From NCBI RefSeq assembly GCF_001310085.1, contig NZ_CP012643.1, positions 396,001 to 460,000 on the forward strand: 64,000 nucleotides of DNA, given 5' to 3'. The notes under the pieces are model-generated. The model worked only from the letters and a program-made list of their open reading frames with translations, did no database searches and was not told the origin of the DNA. The stretch comes from Rufibacter tibetensis (GTDB lineage: Bacteria; Bacteroidota; Bacteroidia; Cytophagales; Hymenobacteraceae). The position numbers and the translations under genes were made by a program. Shown here in pieces: positions 49,688-58,324 of the stretch (position 1 is its first letter; each line of letters begins with the position of its first letter).

Positions 49688-51484
49688 TTACATCCGCTCT
49701 GGCACGGCAATCCCAAGCAAACCCATCACTTTTTTAAGGGTATTAGCAACTTGCGCTGACAAAGCTATCCGGAAACTCAGCACCTGGGCATTTGTCTCCT
49801 GGAAAATAGGCACTTCGGTATAGAATCGGTTATAGCCTTTGGCAACGTCAAACGCATACTGGGCAATGATAGAAGGCGCGTAGTTGCGGGCGGCTTCCTC
49901 AATAATAGAGTCTGCGTAATTTAACAGCACAAGCACCTCACGTTCGGTTTCGTGCAATGCCTCTACTTCTTTGAAAGATTCTGCTCCAGCCGAAATGCCC
50001 AACTCATTGGCTTTCCGTTGGATGGCTGCAATCCGAGCATGGGTATATTGGATAAACGGACCAGTATTGCCTTTGAAATCAATAGATTCTTCAGGGTTGA
50101 AGAGCATCCGTTTTTTCGGGTCTACTTTCAGGAGGAAGTACTTAAGAGCTCCCATGGCCAGGGTGTGGTACAGTTTCTGCGCTTCCTCTGGGGTAAAGCC
50201 TTCAATTTTGCCTAGTTCATCGGTTTTCTGGCGGGCAGTGTCAATCATTTCCTGCACCAGCTCATCAGCGTCTACTACTGTTCCCTCCCTCGACTTCATC
50301 TTGCCGCTGGGTAGGTCAACCATGCCATAGGACAAATGGTAAATGCCATCGGCATATGGTTTGCCCAGCTTCTTCAGGATGGCTTTGAGTACCTGGAAGT
50401 GGTAGTTCTGCTCATCGGCTACTACGTACACAGACTTGTCATAGTGGAAGTCCTGGTATTTCAGTTCGGCGGTGCCGAGGTCTTGGGTGATGTACACAGA
50501 TGTACCATCGGCGCGAAGCACCAGTTTTTCGTCAAGGCCTTCTTCGGTCAGGTCAATCCAAACAGAACCATCAGGTTTCTTGAAGAACACGCCTTTTTCC
50601 AGGCCTTCCTCCACACGGTCCTTGCCTAACAGGTAAGTGCCAGATTCATAGTAGAACTTATCAAAATCAACGCCTATGTTCTGGTAAGTGGCATGGAAGC
50701 CCTCGTACACCCAGCCGTTCATTTTTTCCCACAAAGTAATAGTTTCGGGGTCGTGTTGCTCCCATTTCTGCAGCATCTCCTGGGTTTCCAGCATCAACGG
50801 AGCCTGCTTTTTAGCATGCTCCTTATCCATGCCCTGAGCCACCAGTTGGTCTATTTCCTGCTTGTAAGCCTTATCAAACTCCACATAATACTTACCTACC
50901 AGATGGTCTCCTTTAATGTTCGCGCTCTGCGGCGTCTCTCCCTGCCCAAATTTCTCATAGGCAATCATGGATTTACAGATATGGATGCCACGGTCGTTCA
51001 CCAGGTTGGCTTTGAACACGTCATACCCAGCGGCTTTCAGGATCTCGGCCACAGAGTACCCCAGGAAATTATTTCTGAGGTGGCCTAAGTGCAGCGGCTT
51101 GTTTGTATTTGGAGAGGAATACTCCACCACTACTTTCTGTTTAGGAGCTGTTTCTGCTAAATTAGCCCTAAAACCAGCTACTTGCGCAGAGAACTGCTGC
51201 AGCCATACGGTGTCTTTGATTTCAATGTTCAGGAACCCCTTGACCACGTTGTACCCAGCCACCTGCGGCGCATTTTTAACCAACGTTTCTCCCAAAGCCT
51301 GCCCAATCTGCTCAGGTCCTTTTCCCAAGGCTTTAGTCAGCGGGAAAGTCACAAAGGTGAAAGTTCCGGCAAACTCTTTTCTGGTGGGCTGCAGGTTGAT
51401 TTGCTCAGCCGGAAGAGCGTGCTGGAAAGTATCTAGTAAGGCCTGGCTCAGCGCCTGGGCTATCTGGGTTTCAAGTTGTTTCAT
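49688..51484 (-). CDS. argS: Arginyl-tRNA synthetase
   Basis: 598-residue class I synthetase that charges tRNA-Arg. The HIGH-type motif is HLGHLRNNFLG (about 135), preceded by VVEYSSPNTNKPLH. The KMSKS region reads SGKMKSREGT, as in many ArgRS proteins. The N-terminal Add-1 tRNA-binding domain (1-110) and C-terminal DALR anticodon-binding domain (about 480-598) are complete. Five bases separate it from the arginase gene upstream, so they are probably co-transcribed. Confidence 0.97.
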   Translation of the reverse strand: MKQLETQIAQALSQALLDTFQHALPAEQINLQPTRKEFAGTFTFVTFPLTKALGKGPEQIGQALGETLVKNAPQVAGYNVVKGFLNIEIKDTVWLQQFSAQVAGFRANLAETAPKQKVVVEYSSPNTNKPLHLGHLRNNFLGYSVAEILKAAGYDVFKANLVNDRGIHICKSMIAYEKFGQGETPQSANIKGDHLVGKYYVEFDKAYKQEIDQLVAQGMDKEHAKKQAPLMLETQEMLQKWEQHDPETITLWEKMNGWVYEGFHATYQNIGVDFDKFYYESGTYLLGKDRVEEGLEKGVFFKKPDGSVWIDLTEEGLDEKLVLRADGTSVYITQDLGTAELKYQDFHYDKSVYVVADEQNYHFQVLKAILKKLGKPYADGIYHLSYGMVDLPSGKMKSREGTVVDADELVQEMIDTARQKTDELGKIEGFTPEEAQKLYHTLAMGALKYFLLKVDPKKRMLFNPEESIDFKGNTGPFIQYTHARIAAIQRKANELGISAGAESFKEVEALHETEREVLVLLNYADSIIEEAARNYAPSIIAQYAFDVAKGYNRFYTEVPIFQETNAQVLSFRIALSAQVANTLKKVMGLLGIAVPERM

Positions 51485-51489
51485 TTGTA

Positions 51490-52470
51490 TTAAGCAAAAG
51501 GTACGGTTTGCGCTTCTTTGGCCAACCGGTTCTGAATAGCTTCAGTAGTGTATTCTAAAATTTCAAAGGCGTTTTGCGCCATGGTATTCTCTGCGTCAAG
51601 GGTGGGGTTGATTTCCACCATTTCAAAACAGATAACTTTGGGGTGGCTTACCAGGTGGTGGCATAGTTCTTTCGCCTGCGCCACGTTCAGGCCCACCTCT
51701 ACCGGCGTACCGGTTCCTTTGGAGAACTTGGAGTCCAGGCTGTCCACGTCAAAAGAGACGTAGATGATGTCACACTCCCGCAGGCGATTAAGTGCTTCTT
51801 CAGCTACCTGCTCTATGCCTTTGGCCATCACCTCTGGGTAAGTGAAGTTCTTGATATTGTGCTTGTCAAACAGGTATACCTCAGGCTTCTCATAGCTGCG
51901 GGTCACAATGTAGACAATGTGCTCGTGTTTGATCTTAGGCTTGTCTGTACCCACTTTCTTGAGTGCCTCCCAAAAGAAAATAGTCTCCGGATCTGGATCA
52001 TTTACCTTGCACTCATTATTATCCTCGGCTAAGGAGGCCGCCAGGGGCATTCCATGCATGTTGCCAGACGGGGTGGTGTAAGGTGAATGGATGTCAGCGT
52101 GGGCATCTACCCAGATCACTCCCAAGGTTTTGTCTGGATAGGCTGCTTTGATACCGGCTATGGTTCCTCCAGCATTTGAATGGTCTCCGGCTAAAAGCAA
52201 CGGGAACATTCCTAGCCCAATTGTTTGTTCAACAGTGTTACTGATACGTTTGTAAGTCTGCAGCACACTGTCAATGTATTTGGCGTGCGGGAACAGGTTT
52301 TTTTCAAACAGCACATCATTGAGGTTAGGAACCTCTACGGAGGTGAACCGTTTAAAATAATCTGACTGCTTGTTCAGGCACGCGATTTTGAGGGCGTCAA
52401 CGCCTAAACTAGCCCCGCGTGTACCCGCCCCAAGCTCAGATTTCACCTCTATTAGTCTGATTTTTTTCAT
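51490..52470 (-). CDS. Arginase family protein
   Basis: 326 residues of the ureohydrolase superfamily. Metal-binding motifs are LLLAGDHSNAGG, DAHADIHSP and SFDVDSLDSKFSKGTGTP, in the expected order, giving two Mn ions. GTGTPVEVGL favours arginase (arginine to ornithine and urea) over agmatinase or formiminoglutamase, but with the arginine decarboxylase gene next door agmatinase cannot be excluded. It is divergent from that gene (85-base spacer) and runs into argS with a 5-base gap. CAAAGATG at 52493-52500 (+) is close to the reverse of a -7 box. Confidence 0.88.
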   Translation of the reverse strand: MKKIRLIEVKSELGAGTRGASLGVDALKIACLNKQSDYFKRFTSVEVPNLNDVLFEKNLFPHAKYIDSVLQTYKRISNTVEQTIGLGMFPLLLAGDHSNAGGTIAGIKAAYPDKTLGVIWVDAHADIHSPYTTPSGNMHGMPLAASLAEDNNECKVNDPDPETIFFWEALKKVGTDKPKIKHEHIVYIVTRSYEKPEVYLFDKHNIKNFTYPEVMAKGIEQVAEEALNRLRECDIIYVSFDVDSLDSKFSKGTGTPVEVGLNVAQAKELCHHLVSHPKVICFEMVEINPTLDAENTMAQNAFEILEYTTEAIQNRLAKEAQTVPFA

Positions 52471-52555
52471 GCAAAACGGAAACTAGTTTTTGCAAAGATG
52501 GTAAAATACAAGCAATTTCGCACGGTATCTGCTATGGATACCCCTTTACATTATA

Positions 52556-53956
52556 ATGGATAAATACACAGACCTAATACACCAAACCTTTGATTTTCCT
52601 ACTGAGGAATTCACTGTCCATAATAACGAACTCTCTTTCAACGGTATTCCTATGATGGAACTGGTAAAGCAATACGGCACGCCGTTACGCCTTACCTACC
52701 TGCCTAAAATCAGTTCCCAGATTCAGAAAGCCAAGATTCTGTTCAAAGAGTCTATGGAGAAGCTGAATTACCAGGGTACCTATACCTACTGCTACTGCAC
52801 CAAGTCTTCGCATTTCTCCTTTGTTTTGGAGGAAGCCTTGAAAAACGATATTCATATTGAGACTTCTTCTTCTTTTGACATGCCCATCATCAGGGCCTTG
52901 TATGAAAAAGGGAAAGTAGACAAAGGTGTATTTATTGTATGTAACGGCTTTAAGCGTGAGCTGTACCGTGACCACATTACCTCCATGATCAATGACGGCT
53001 TCAAGAATGTGACGCCGGTACTGGATCATTTAGGGGAGATTGACCATTATGAGGAATTTGTGAACGGAGAGTGCCAGGTAGGCATTAGGCTTGCTTCTGA
53101 TGAAGAGCCTAAGTTCCAGTTCTATACTTCCCGCCTGGGCATTAACTACAATGACGTAGTAGGTCTTTACCAGAATAAGATCAAGGATAATCCGAAGTTC
53201 AAGTTGAAGATGCTCCACTACTTCATCAACACCGGAATTAAGGATACCTCTTACTATTGGTCAGAATTGAGCCGATTTGTGCACAAGTACTGCGAGATGA
53301 AGAAGCTGTGCCCTGAGTTAGACACGATTGACATTGGCGGTGGTTTCCCTATTAAAACTTCCATCCAGTTCGATTACAACTACCGGTACATGATTGAGGA
53401 GATCCTGCGCACCATCCAACGCATCTGCAGGGAGGAAGGCGTGCCGGAGCCAAACATCTTCACGGAGTTCGGGATCTATACGGTTGGCGAGAGTGGTGCC
53501 CACATATACTCTATCCTGGACACTAAGCTCCAGAACGACAAAGAGCTGTGGTACATGATTGATGGTTCCTTCATCACCAACTTGCCAGACACCTGGGCCT
53601 TGAACCAGCGCTACATCTTATTTGCCCTCAATAACTGGGATAAAGACTATCAGCGCTTGAACATTGGAGGTTTAACCTGTGACAGCCAGGACTACTATAA
53701 CTCTGAGATGCACTCCTTCCAGGTATTCTTACCAAAGATTCAGAAAGAGCAGCCAGCGCCGCAGTATATTGGTTTCTTCCATACTGGGGCGTACCAGGAA
53801 AGCTTAAGCGGGTATGGCGGAATCAAGCATTGCCTTATCCCATCTCCTAAGCACGTGATCATTGACCGTGAGGAAGATGGCTCCTTGAAATCATGGGTGT
53901 TTGCGGAAGAGCAAAACGTGGAATCAATGCTCCAAATACTAGGATATAAGGATTAA
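52556..53956 (+). CDS. Arginine decarboxylase-like PLP enzyme (fold type III)
   Basis: 466 residues of the alanine-racemase-fold decarboxylases (Orn/DAP/Arg decarboxylase 2). The PLP Lys is Lys83 in YCYCTKSSHFSF. LDTIDIGGGFPIKT (glycine-rich phosphate loop), EFGIYTVGESGAH and the C-terminal GAYQESLSGYGG complete the site. It is shorter than E. coli SpeA (about 630) but fits the compact Bacteroidota type, as I recall it. The likely reaction is arginine to agmatine, start of polyamine synthesis. It faces the arginase-argS operon. Alternative: another basic amino acid decarboxylase. Confidence 0.82.
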   Translation: MDKYTDLIHQTFDFPTEEFTVHNNELSFNGIPMMELVKQYGTPLRLTYLPKISSQIQKAKILFKESMEKLNYQGTYTYCYCTKSSHFSFVLEEALKNDIHIETSSSFDMPIIRALYEKGKVDKGVFIVCNGFKRELYRDHITSMINDGFKNVTPVLDHLGEIDHYEEFVNGECQVGIRLASDEEPKFQFYTSRLGINYNDVVGLYQNKIKDNPKFKLKMLHYFINTGIKDTSYYWSELSRFVHKYCEMKKLCPELDTIDIGGGFPIKTSIQFDYNYRYMIEEILRTIQRICREEGVPEPNIFTEFGIYTVGESGAHIYSILDTKLQNDKELWYMIDGSFITNLPDTWALNQRYILFALNNWDKDYQRLNIGGLTCDSQDYYNSEMHSFQVFLPKIQKEQPAPQYIGFFHTGAYQESLSGYGGIKHCLIPSPKHVIIDREEDGSLKSWVFAEEQNVESMLQILGYKD

Positions 53957-53998
53957 TAAATATTTCACCAAAAGAATAATAATCCTAAACAAAAACAG

Positions 53999-54006
53999 TA
54001 GATTTG
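53999..54006 (+). promoter_or_regulatory. -7 box of the small lipoprotein gene
   Basis: TAGATTTG matches TAnnTTTG; the ATG is 33 bases downstream. Confidence 0.5.
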
Positions 54007-54039
54007 GAGTAGTATACTTATCTATTGTGTAATTATAAT

Positions 54040-54204
54040 ATGAAGAACATTTTCCTGATAGCTTCAATCTGTGTGTTGAGCTTCGCCTCGTGCAAATCGG
54101 CTAACTGCCCCGCGTACTCCCAAAAATCTGAACGGTCGGGGGAGCAAAAAGTAATGGCTAAAGCTGTTGCCGAAGCTCCAGTAACCAGCAGAGTGAACGG
54201 ATAA
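54040..54204 (+). CDS. 54-residue lipoprotein with a CPAY motif
   Basis: Small protein beginning MKNIFLIASICVLSFASC: a standard lipoprotein signal with Cys18 after FAS. The mature part is only 37 residues and starts CKSANCPAYS, followed by a Lys/Glu/Ala-rich tail. It has its own promoter box (53999-54006) and two terminator hairpins behind it, which supports it as a real gene. Function unknown. It is codirectional with, and 83 bases after, the arginine decarboxylase gene. Confidence 0.75.
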   Translation: MKNIFLIASICVLSFASCKSANCPAYSQKSERSGEQKVMAKAVAEAPVTSRVNG

Positions 54205-54231
54205 CGTTCTTCTGAACCCATATCAAATTAT

Positions 54232-54266
54232 AAAATCCCCGGAAGCTGCTTTTGGGGATTTTCTTT
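54232..54266 (+). terminator. Terminator of the small lipoprotein gene
   Basis: AAAATCCCC pairs with GGGGATTTT around a 13-base loop, then TCTTTT, 28 bases after the stop codon. Confidence 0.8.
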
Positions 54267-54275
54267 TACCAGAAA

Positions 54276-54316
54276 CCCCAGTAATAAACCTTCAAAGAGT
54301 AGGTTTATTTCTGGGG
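54276..54316. terminator. Second hairpin of a tandem terminator
   Basis: CCCCAGTAATAAACCT (54276-54291) pairs with AGGTTTATTTCTGGGG (54301-54316) with one mismatch, 9-base loop; CTTTCGTTTTT follows on the plus strand. Confidence 0.7.
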
Positions 54317-54392
54317 CTTTCGTTTTTAAGCAGTTATATAAAAAATGCCTCCAAAAAGGACTCCTTCTATGAACTGCAAACTAGATAGTAGA

Positions 54393-54932
54393 TCATTCGC
54401 TCGGCTGGGTAACAATCCATTGAGCCGCCTCATACAAGTCTTTCTTTTGTAAGGCATGGGTTCCACTTGCATGCGGTCCTACCAATATACCAGAAATGCC
54501 ACATTTTTGGGCAGCCTGTAAATCCCGGGGTTGGTCCCCAACTAACCAGCATTTGGCAGGATCTAAGTTGAATCTAGCTATGGCTCGTTCCAGCATCAGG
54601 CTATCTGGTTTTCTGGAAAGGGATTCTGAGTAGGACGGATGACCGGGTGCCATGTAAATCGCATCTATGCTATTCCCGCAGGAGGCCTGTAGCTTCTCAT
54701 GGCAAGCCAATACGTCTTCTTTAGAATACAAACCTTTGGTGATACCCGCCTGGTTAGTGACTACAATTAGAAAAAAACCTTGCTGCTTCAGTAACGCCAA
54801 GGCCTCAGGAACGCCCTGGCATACCTCAAAATCTTGTAAACGCCAGGTGTAGTCCCCTCTTTCCACGTTCAAAACCCCGTCACGATCTAAAAAAACCGCT
54901 TTTTTAAGGGTAGGTGATTGCTGTCTTTCCAT
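54393..54932 (-). CDS. HAD-IIIA hydrolase, GmhB-like heptose bisphosphate phosphatase
   Basis: 179 residues. HAD motif I is AVFLDRDGVLNVERGDY (nucleophile and acid Asp two apart), motif II is VVTNQAGITKG, motif III is the SRKPDS Lys region and motif IV is LVGDQPRDL. This matches GmhB, which removes the C7 phosphate of heptose-1,7-bisphosphate for LPS core. The zinc loop of E. coli GmhB (four Cys/His ligands just before RKP) is not kept: it reads APGHPSYSESLSRKP without cysteines. The substrate could therefore be another sugar phosphate. A -7 box lies 5 bases before the start. Confidence 0.82.
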   Translation of the reverse strand: MERQQSPTLKKAVFLDRDGVLNVERGDYTWRLQDFEVCQGVPEALALLKQQGFFLIVVTNQAGITKGLYSKEDVLACHEKLQASCGNSIDAIYMAPGHPSYSESLSRKPDSLMLERAIARFNLDPAKCWLVGDQPRDLQAAQKCGISGILVGPHASGTHALQKKDLYEAAQWIVTQPSE

Positions 54933-54937
54933 CAGGT

Positions 54938-54945
54938 CAAAAATA
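54938..54945 (-). promoter_or_regulatory. -7 box next to the start codon of the GmhB-like gene
   Basis: TATTTTTG on the minus strand is an exact TAnnTTTG match ending 5 bases before the ATG at 54932, so the mRNA would be leaderless or nearly so. Confidence 0.5.
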
Positions 54946-55061
54946 AGGAGAATGGCTCATGCTTTTTCCGAAAAATCCGTTTTTGCACTATTTTCTCTAA
55001 AATGGGTGTATAACGAGTTTGCCCCTCTTGCGTAAGTTACACACATCACCCACAGTCCCCC

Positions 55062-56402
55062 ATGCGCGTTGCCATTATAGGAGCAGGTATTTCAGGTTTG
55101 TCATTAGCTTACTATCTTCAGAAGCTGGGGGTACGCTATGACCTGTTTGAAAGTGCGCCACAGGTGGGCGGCATGATGAAGAGTGTGAAACGAGGAGCCT
55201 ATCAACTTGAACTTGGGCCACATTCCCTGCAAATGAACCAGGAAATGCAGGAATTAGTACAGGAGCTGAAGCTGGAAGATGAGGTCATCAGACCCGCCAC
55301 TAAGTCACTGAACCGCTACATCAGGAAAGATGGGGAGTATCATTGCGTTCCCACTTCGCCAAAGCGGCTCTTATTAGATTCATTCTTCCACTGGCGTACC
55401 AAACTGAAGATCACGCAGGAAACCAAGCTTCCTCCGGAGGAAGTACCAGAAGAAACGGTAAGCCATTTCTTTAAACGCCGTTTTGGGCAGGAAGTAGTAG
55501 ACTATTTGGTAAACCCTATGGTGGCCGGGCTGTTTGCGGGAGACCCCGACAAATTGCTGCTGGAAAAAACGTTTCCGTTGCTCAAGGACCTGGAAAGGCA
55601 ACATGGCTCCGTTCTTAAAGGACTTGACATGCAACAAGACCTTCCGCGTAAACCTGTTTTTTCATTGCTGAATGGGCTTCAAACCCTTCCTGAGGCAATC
55701 GCATCTAAGCTTGTGTCTTTGCACGTGGACCATAAGGTGGAAATGATCCACCGGTCAAGGGGAAAGTACCTCCTCAGCATACAACATGATGTGGAAGGCC
55801 TTGCCGATGAAGAATTTGACGTGGTGGTTATTGCCTTACCCGCCTTTGCCGCTGCCGAACTCCTGGACTTCACTACTCCTGGATTAGCTGCTGCGCTGCA
55901 CAACGTGACCTACGCACCCATGACCGTGGTACATACGGCCTATAGAAAGCATGCAGTAGGGTTTCCGTTAGATGGTTTTGGCGCCTTGCATCCGCAGAAA
56001 GAGGAGCCTTTCAGCTTAGGCGCTATCTGGAGCAGTTCTTTGTTTCCCAGAATTTGTCCAGATGATGAGGTCTTGTTCACATCCTTTGTGGGTGGCAGTC
56101 AGGCCTCTGACCTAGCCAACCTACCTGATGCCGACATTCTTCTGCAAGTGCACGAAGAGTTGCGGGAGAACTACCAGATTTCAACTAAACTGCCGGCGTT
56201 TCAGCACTGTTACCGGTGGCCTGCTGCTTTTCCTCAGGCAGACATGTTCATTACAGACGTAGACCAGCTCACCCAATTATTAGAGAAAGAGCAGCTGTAC
56301 GCCTGTGCTAACTGGATTTCAGGGCCTGCGGTGCATGATTGTGTCATGTATGCCAAACAGCTCGCGCAAAAAATTTATTCGCAAAGGCCCTCTTTCCCAT
56401 AA
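55062..56402 (+). CDS. hemG: Protoporphyrinogen oxidase, HemY/HemG type
   Basis: 446-residue FAD enzyme of heme synthesis that oxidises (copro)protoporphyrinogen. The dinucleotide site is AIIGAGISGLSLAYYLQ at 4-20 with Glu near 30, then GGMMKSVKRGAYQLELGPHSL. VNPMVAGLFAGDPDKL is the family's substrate-side segment, and the C-terminal WISGPAVHDCV contacts FAD. Length is normal. It is followed by a glycosyltransferase gene after 24 bases, so they may be co-transcribed. Confidence 0.94.
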   Translation: MRVAIIGAGISGLSLAYYLQKLGVRYDLFESAPQVGGMMKSVKRGAYQLELGPHSLQMNQEMQELVQELKLEDEVIRPATKSLNRYIRKDGEYHCVPTSPKRLLLDSFFHWRTKLKITQETKLPPEEVPEETVSHFFKRRFGQEVVDYLVNPMVAGLFAGDPDKLLLEKTFPLLKDLERQHGSVLKGLDMQQDLPRKPVFSLLNGLQTLPEAIASKLVSLHVDHKVEMIHRSRGKYLLSIQHDVEGLADEEFDVVVIALPAFAAAELLDFTTPGLAAALHNVTYAPMTVVHTAYRKHAVGFPLDGFGALHPQKEEPFSLGAIWSSSLFPRICPDDEVLFTSFVGGSQASDLANLPDADILLQVHEELRENYQISTKLPAFQHCYRWPAAFPQADMFITDVDQLTQLLEKEQLYACANWISGPAVHDCVMYAKQLAQKIYSQRPSFP

Positions 56403-56426
56403 ACCCTTATAGATTATATTTGGGGG

Positions 56427-57158
56427 ATGAAAGAGTCTGTGGTGGTCATCCCGACCTACAATGAAATAGAAAACATTGAAGCAATTATCCGTAAAGTTTT
56501 CTCTCTCCCATACCCTTTCCATCTTCTTATTGTAGACGACAGTTCACCAGATGGTACCGCTGAAGCTGTCCATCGGCTGCAAACTGAATACCCCGACCGT
56601 CTTTTTCTGGAGCAACGCAGAGGAAAGCTTGGCTTAGGCACTGCTTACATCCACGGTTTTAAGTACGCTTTGAATGCCGGGTACCAGTACATCTTTGAGA
56701 TGGACGCAGATTTCTCCCACAATCCCAAAGACCTGATCAAGCTGCATGATGCCTGTGCAGTAGATGGCTATGACCTGGCCATAGGAAGCCGCTATAGCAG
56801 CGGAGTGAATGTTGTGAACTGGCCTATGAGCCGGGTGCTCCTCTCCTACTTCGCGAGCCGTTACGTGCGTTTTATCACGGGTATGCCTATCCATGACGCC
56901 ACGGCTGGGTTCAAGTGCTATAGCCGCAAAGTGTTGGAGACGATCAATCTGGACAAGATCCGGTTCATTGGATACGCGTTTCAGATTGAGATGAAGTTCC
57001 TGACTTATAAGTTTGGGTTCAAGATAAAGGAGGTGCCTATCATCTTCACAGACCGCACCAAAGGACAGTCAAAAATGAGCAAAGGCATCATCAAAGAGGC
57101 TTTCCTAGGCGTGATCCAGATGAAAGTGGCCAGTTACTTTCGTCATTTCGCCCGGTAA
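56427..57158 (+). CDS. Polyprenol-phosphate mannosyltransferase-like GT2
   Basis: 243 residues, GT-A fold, DPM1/polyprenol-monophosphomannose synthase type. VVVIPTYNEIENIEAII at 5-21 binds the nucleotide, LIVDDSSPDGTAEA follows, and the metal site is FEMDADFSHNPKDL. GSRYSSGVNVVNWPMSR is the typical acceptor loop. There is no C-terminal membrane domain, as in the soluble DPM1 class. It would make polyprenyl-phosphate-mannose (or a related sugar) at the inner membrane, which in Bacteroidota can feed O-glycosylation of secreted proteins. Start ATG 56427, 24 bases after hemG. Confidence 0.92.
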   Translation: MKESVVVIPTYNEIENIEAIIRKVFSLPYPFHLLIVDDSSPDGTAEAVHRLQTEYPDRLFLEQRRGKLGLGTAYIHGFKYALNAGYQYIFEMDADFSHNPKDLIKLHDACAVDGYDLAIGSRYSSGVNVVNWPMSRVLLSYFASRYVRFITGMPIHDATAGFKCYSRKVLETINLDKIRFIGYAFQIEMKFLTYKFGFKIKEVPIIFTDRTKGQSKMSKGIIKEAFLGVIQMKVASYFRHFAR

Positions 57159-57168
57159 GAGAACTGCA

Positions 57169-57209
57169 CTGGTTTAGAGCTTCTTTTGTGGAACCAGCCC
57201 TGAAATGGG
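57169..57209. repeat. Degenerate interspersed repeat
   Basis: TGGTTTAGAGCTTCTTTTGT then GGAACCAGCCCTGAAATGGG, a decayed copy of the GTTTAG...GGCTGTTTT...AGCC...CTAAAC family, 11 bases after the mannosyltransferase stop. Confidence 0.4.
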
Positions 57210-57350
57210 AAATTGCTTCTTACGCCTTCTATGGTTTTGCCATAGTTTAGGCGTATATTTCACTTTCTATTTTGCGATAGTATTCTCCAGGCTTGGTTGA
57301 ACAACCTTCTTTTGGGAAATACTGTTTATACCTAACACCAAACTATAGCA

Positions 57351-58310
57351 GTGAAAACAGATATCATATTTTGGGTAGGATTTAATGCTTTTGTCCTCCT
57401 GCTACTTGCCTTAGACCTTTTCGTATTCCACCGCAAAACCCACGTTGTCAAGATAAAAGAAGCCCTTCTCTGGAGTGCCTTCTGGATTGCCCTTTCGTTA
57501 GTTTTCAACGTTTTCATCTACTACTGGAAAGGCAGTGGACCAGCTTTGGAGTTTCTTACCGCCTACCTGATTGAGAAGTCATTAAGCGTAGATAACCTCT
57601 TTGTGTTCATCTTGATCTTCAACTACTTTCAGGTAGCGCCTAAGTTCCAGCACAAAATTTTGTTTTGGGGAGTTTTAGGGGCCCTTTTCTTCAGAGCTTT
57701 GTTTATTCTGGTAGGCGTGGCTTTATTGGCCAAGTTCCACTTCATTGTGTACATACTAGGAGCTTTCCTTGTATTTACGGGTATCAAAATGGCCACCTCC
57801 TCTGGTGATGAAGACATTGACCCAAGCGCTAACCCGGTAGTGAAATTTGTGAGCCGCTACATGCCAGTAACCAAACGGCATTATGAAGGTAATTTTTTTG
57901 TAAGATTAGATAAGACTTTGTTTGCAACGCCTTTGTTCTTGGTGTTGATCATGGTAGAGACCACAGACATTGTATTTGCGGCAGACTCTATCCCAGCCAT
58001 TCTGGCTATTTCTAAAGACCCGTTCATTGTCTACACCTCCAATGTGTTTGCCTTGTTAGGTTTAAGAGCCTTGTATTTCGCCTTGGCAGGCATCATGCAG
58101 CTGTTCCACTACCTGCACTATGGTCTTTCCTTGATTCTTATTTTCATTGGCGCTAAGCTGATGCTATCAGAATTCTTCCATGTGAATATGTTAGTGGCCC
58201 TAGGTGTAGTTGCTTTTATTTTGACTACTTCCGTGATTCTCTCTTTGATTTTCCCGAAGAAAGAAAAGCCCATTGTTCCCATCACAGACCAAGAGGAAGA
58301 ACAAGCCTAA
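57351..58310 (+). CDS. TerC family membrane protein
   Basis: 319 residues with about eight or nine helices. The TerC signature is EKSLSVDNLFVFILIFNYF and, in the second half, ETTDIVFAADSIPAILAIS, with acidic residues inside helices that are thought to bind metal ions. Some TerC proteins export manganese, in others they work with tellurite resistance or help metalation of exoenzymes. It starts at GTG 57351 (MKTDIIFWVGF). A 27-bp terminator stem lies 14 bases after the stop. Confidence 0.92.
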   Translation: MKTDIIFWVGFNAFVLLLLALDLFVFHRKTHVVKIKEALLWSAFWIALSLVFNVFIYYWKGSGPALEFLTAYLIEKSLSVDNLFVFILIFNYFQVAPKFQHKILFWGVLGALFFRALFILVGVALLAKFHFIVYILGAFLVFTGIKMATSSGDEDIDPSANPVVKFVSRYMPVTKRHYEGNFFVRLDKTLFATPLFLVLIMVETTDIVFAADSIPAILAISKDPFIVYTSNVFALLGLRALYFALAGIMQLFHYLHYGLSLILIFIGAKLMLSEFFHVNMLVALGVVAFILTTSVILSLIFPKKEKPIVPITDQEEEQA

Positions 58311-58324
58311 GAAGACTTACAACT

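Noticed and set aside
50270..50310. Missing KMSKS motif in ArgS as a sign of an inactive enzyme
   Set aside because: ArgRS proteins often have a degenerate KMSKS; here KMKSREGT is present, so there is no reason to call it defective.
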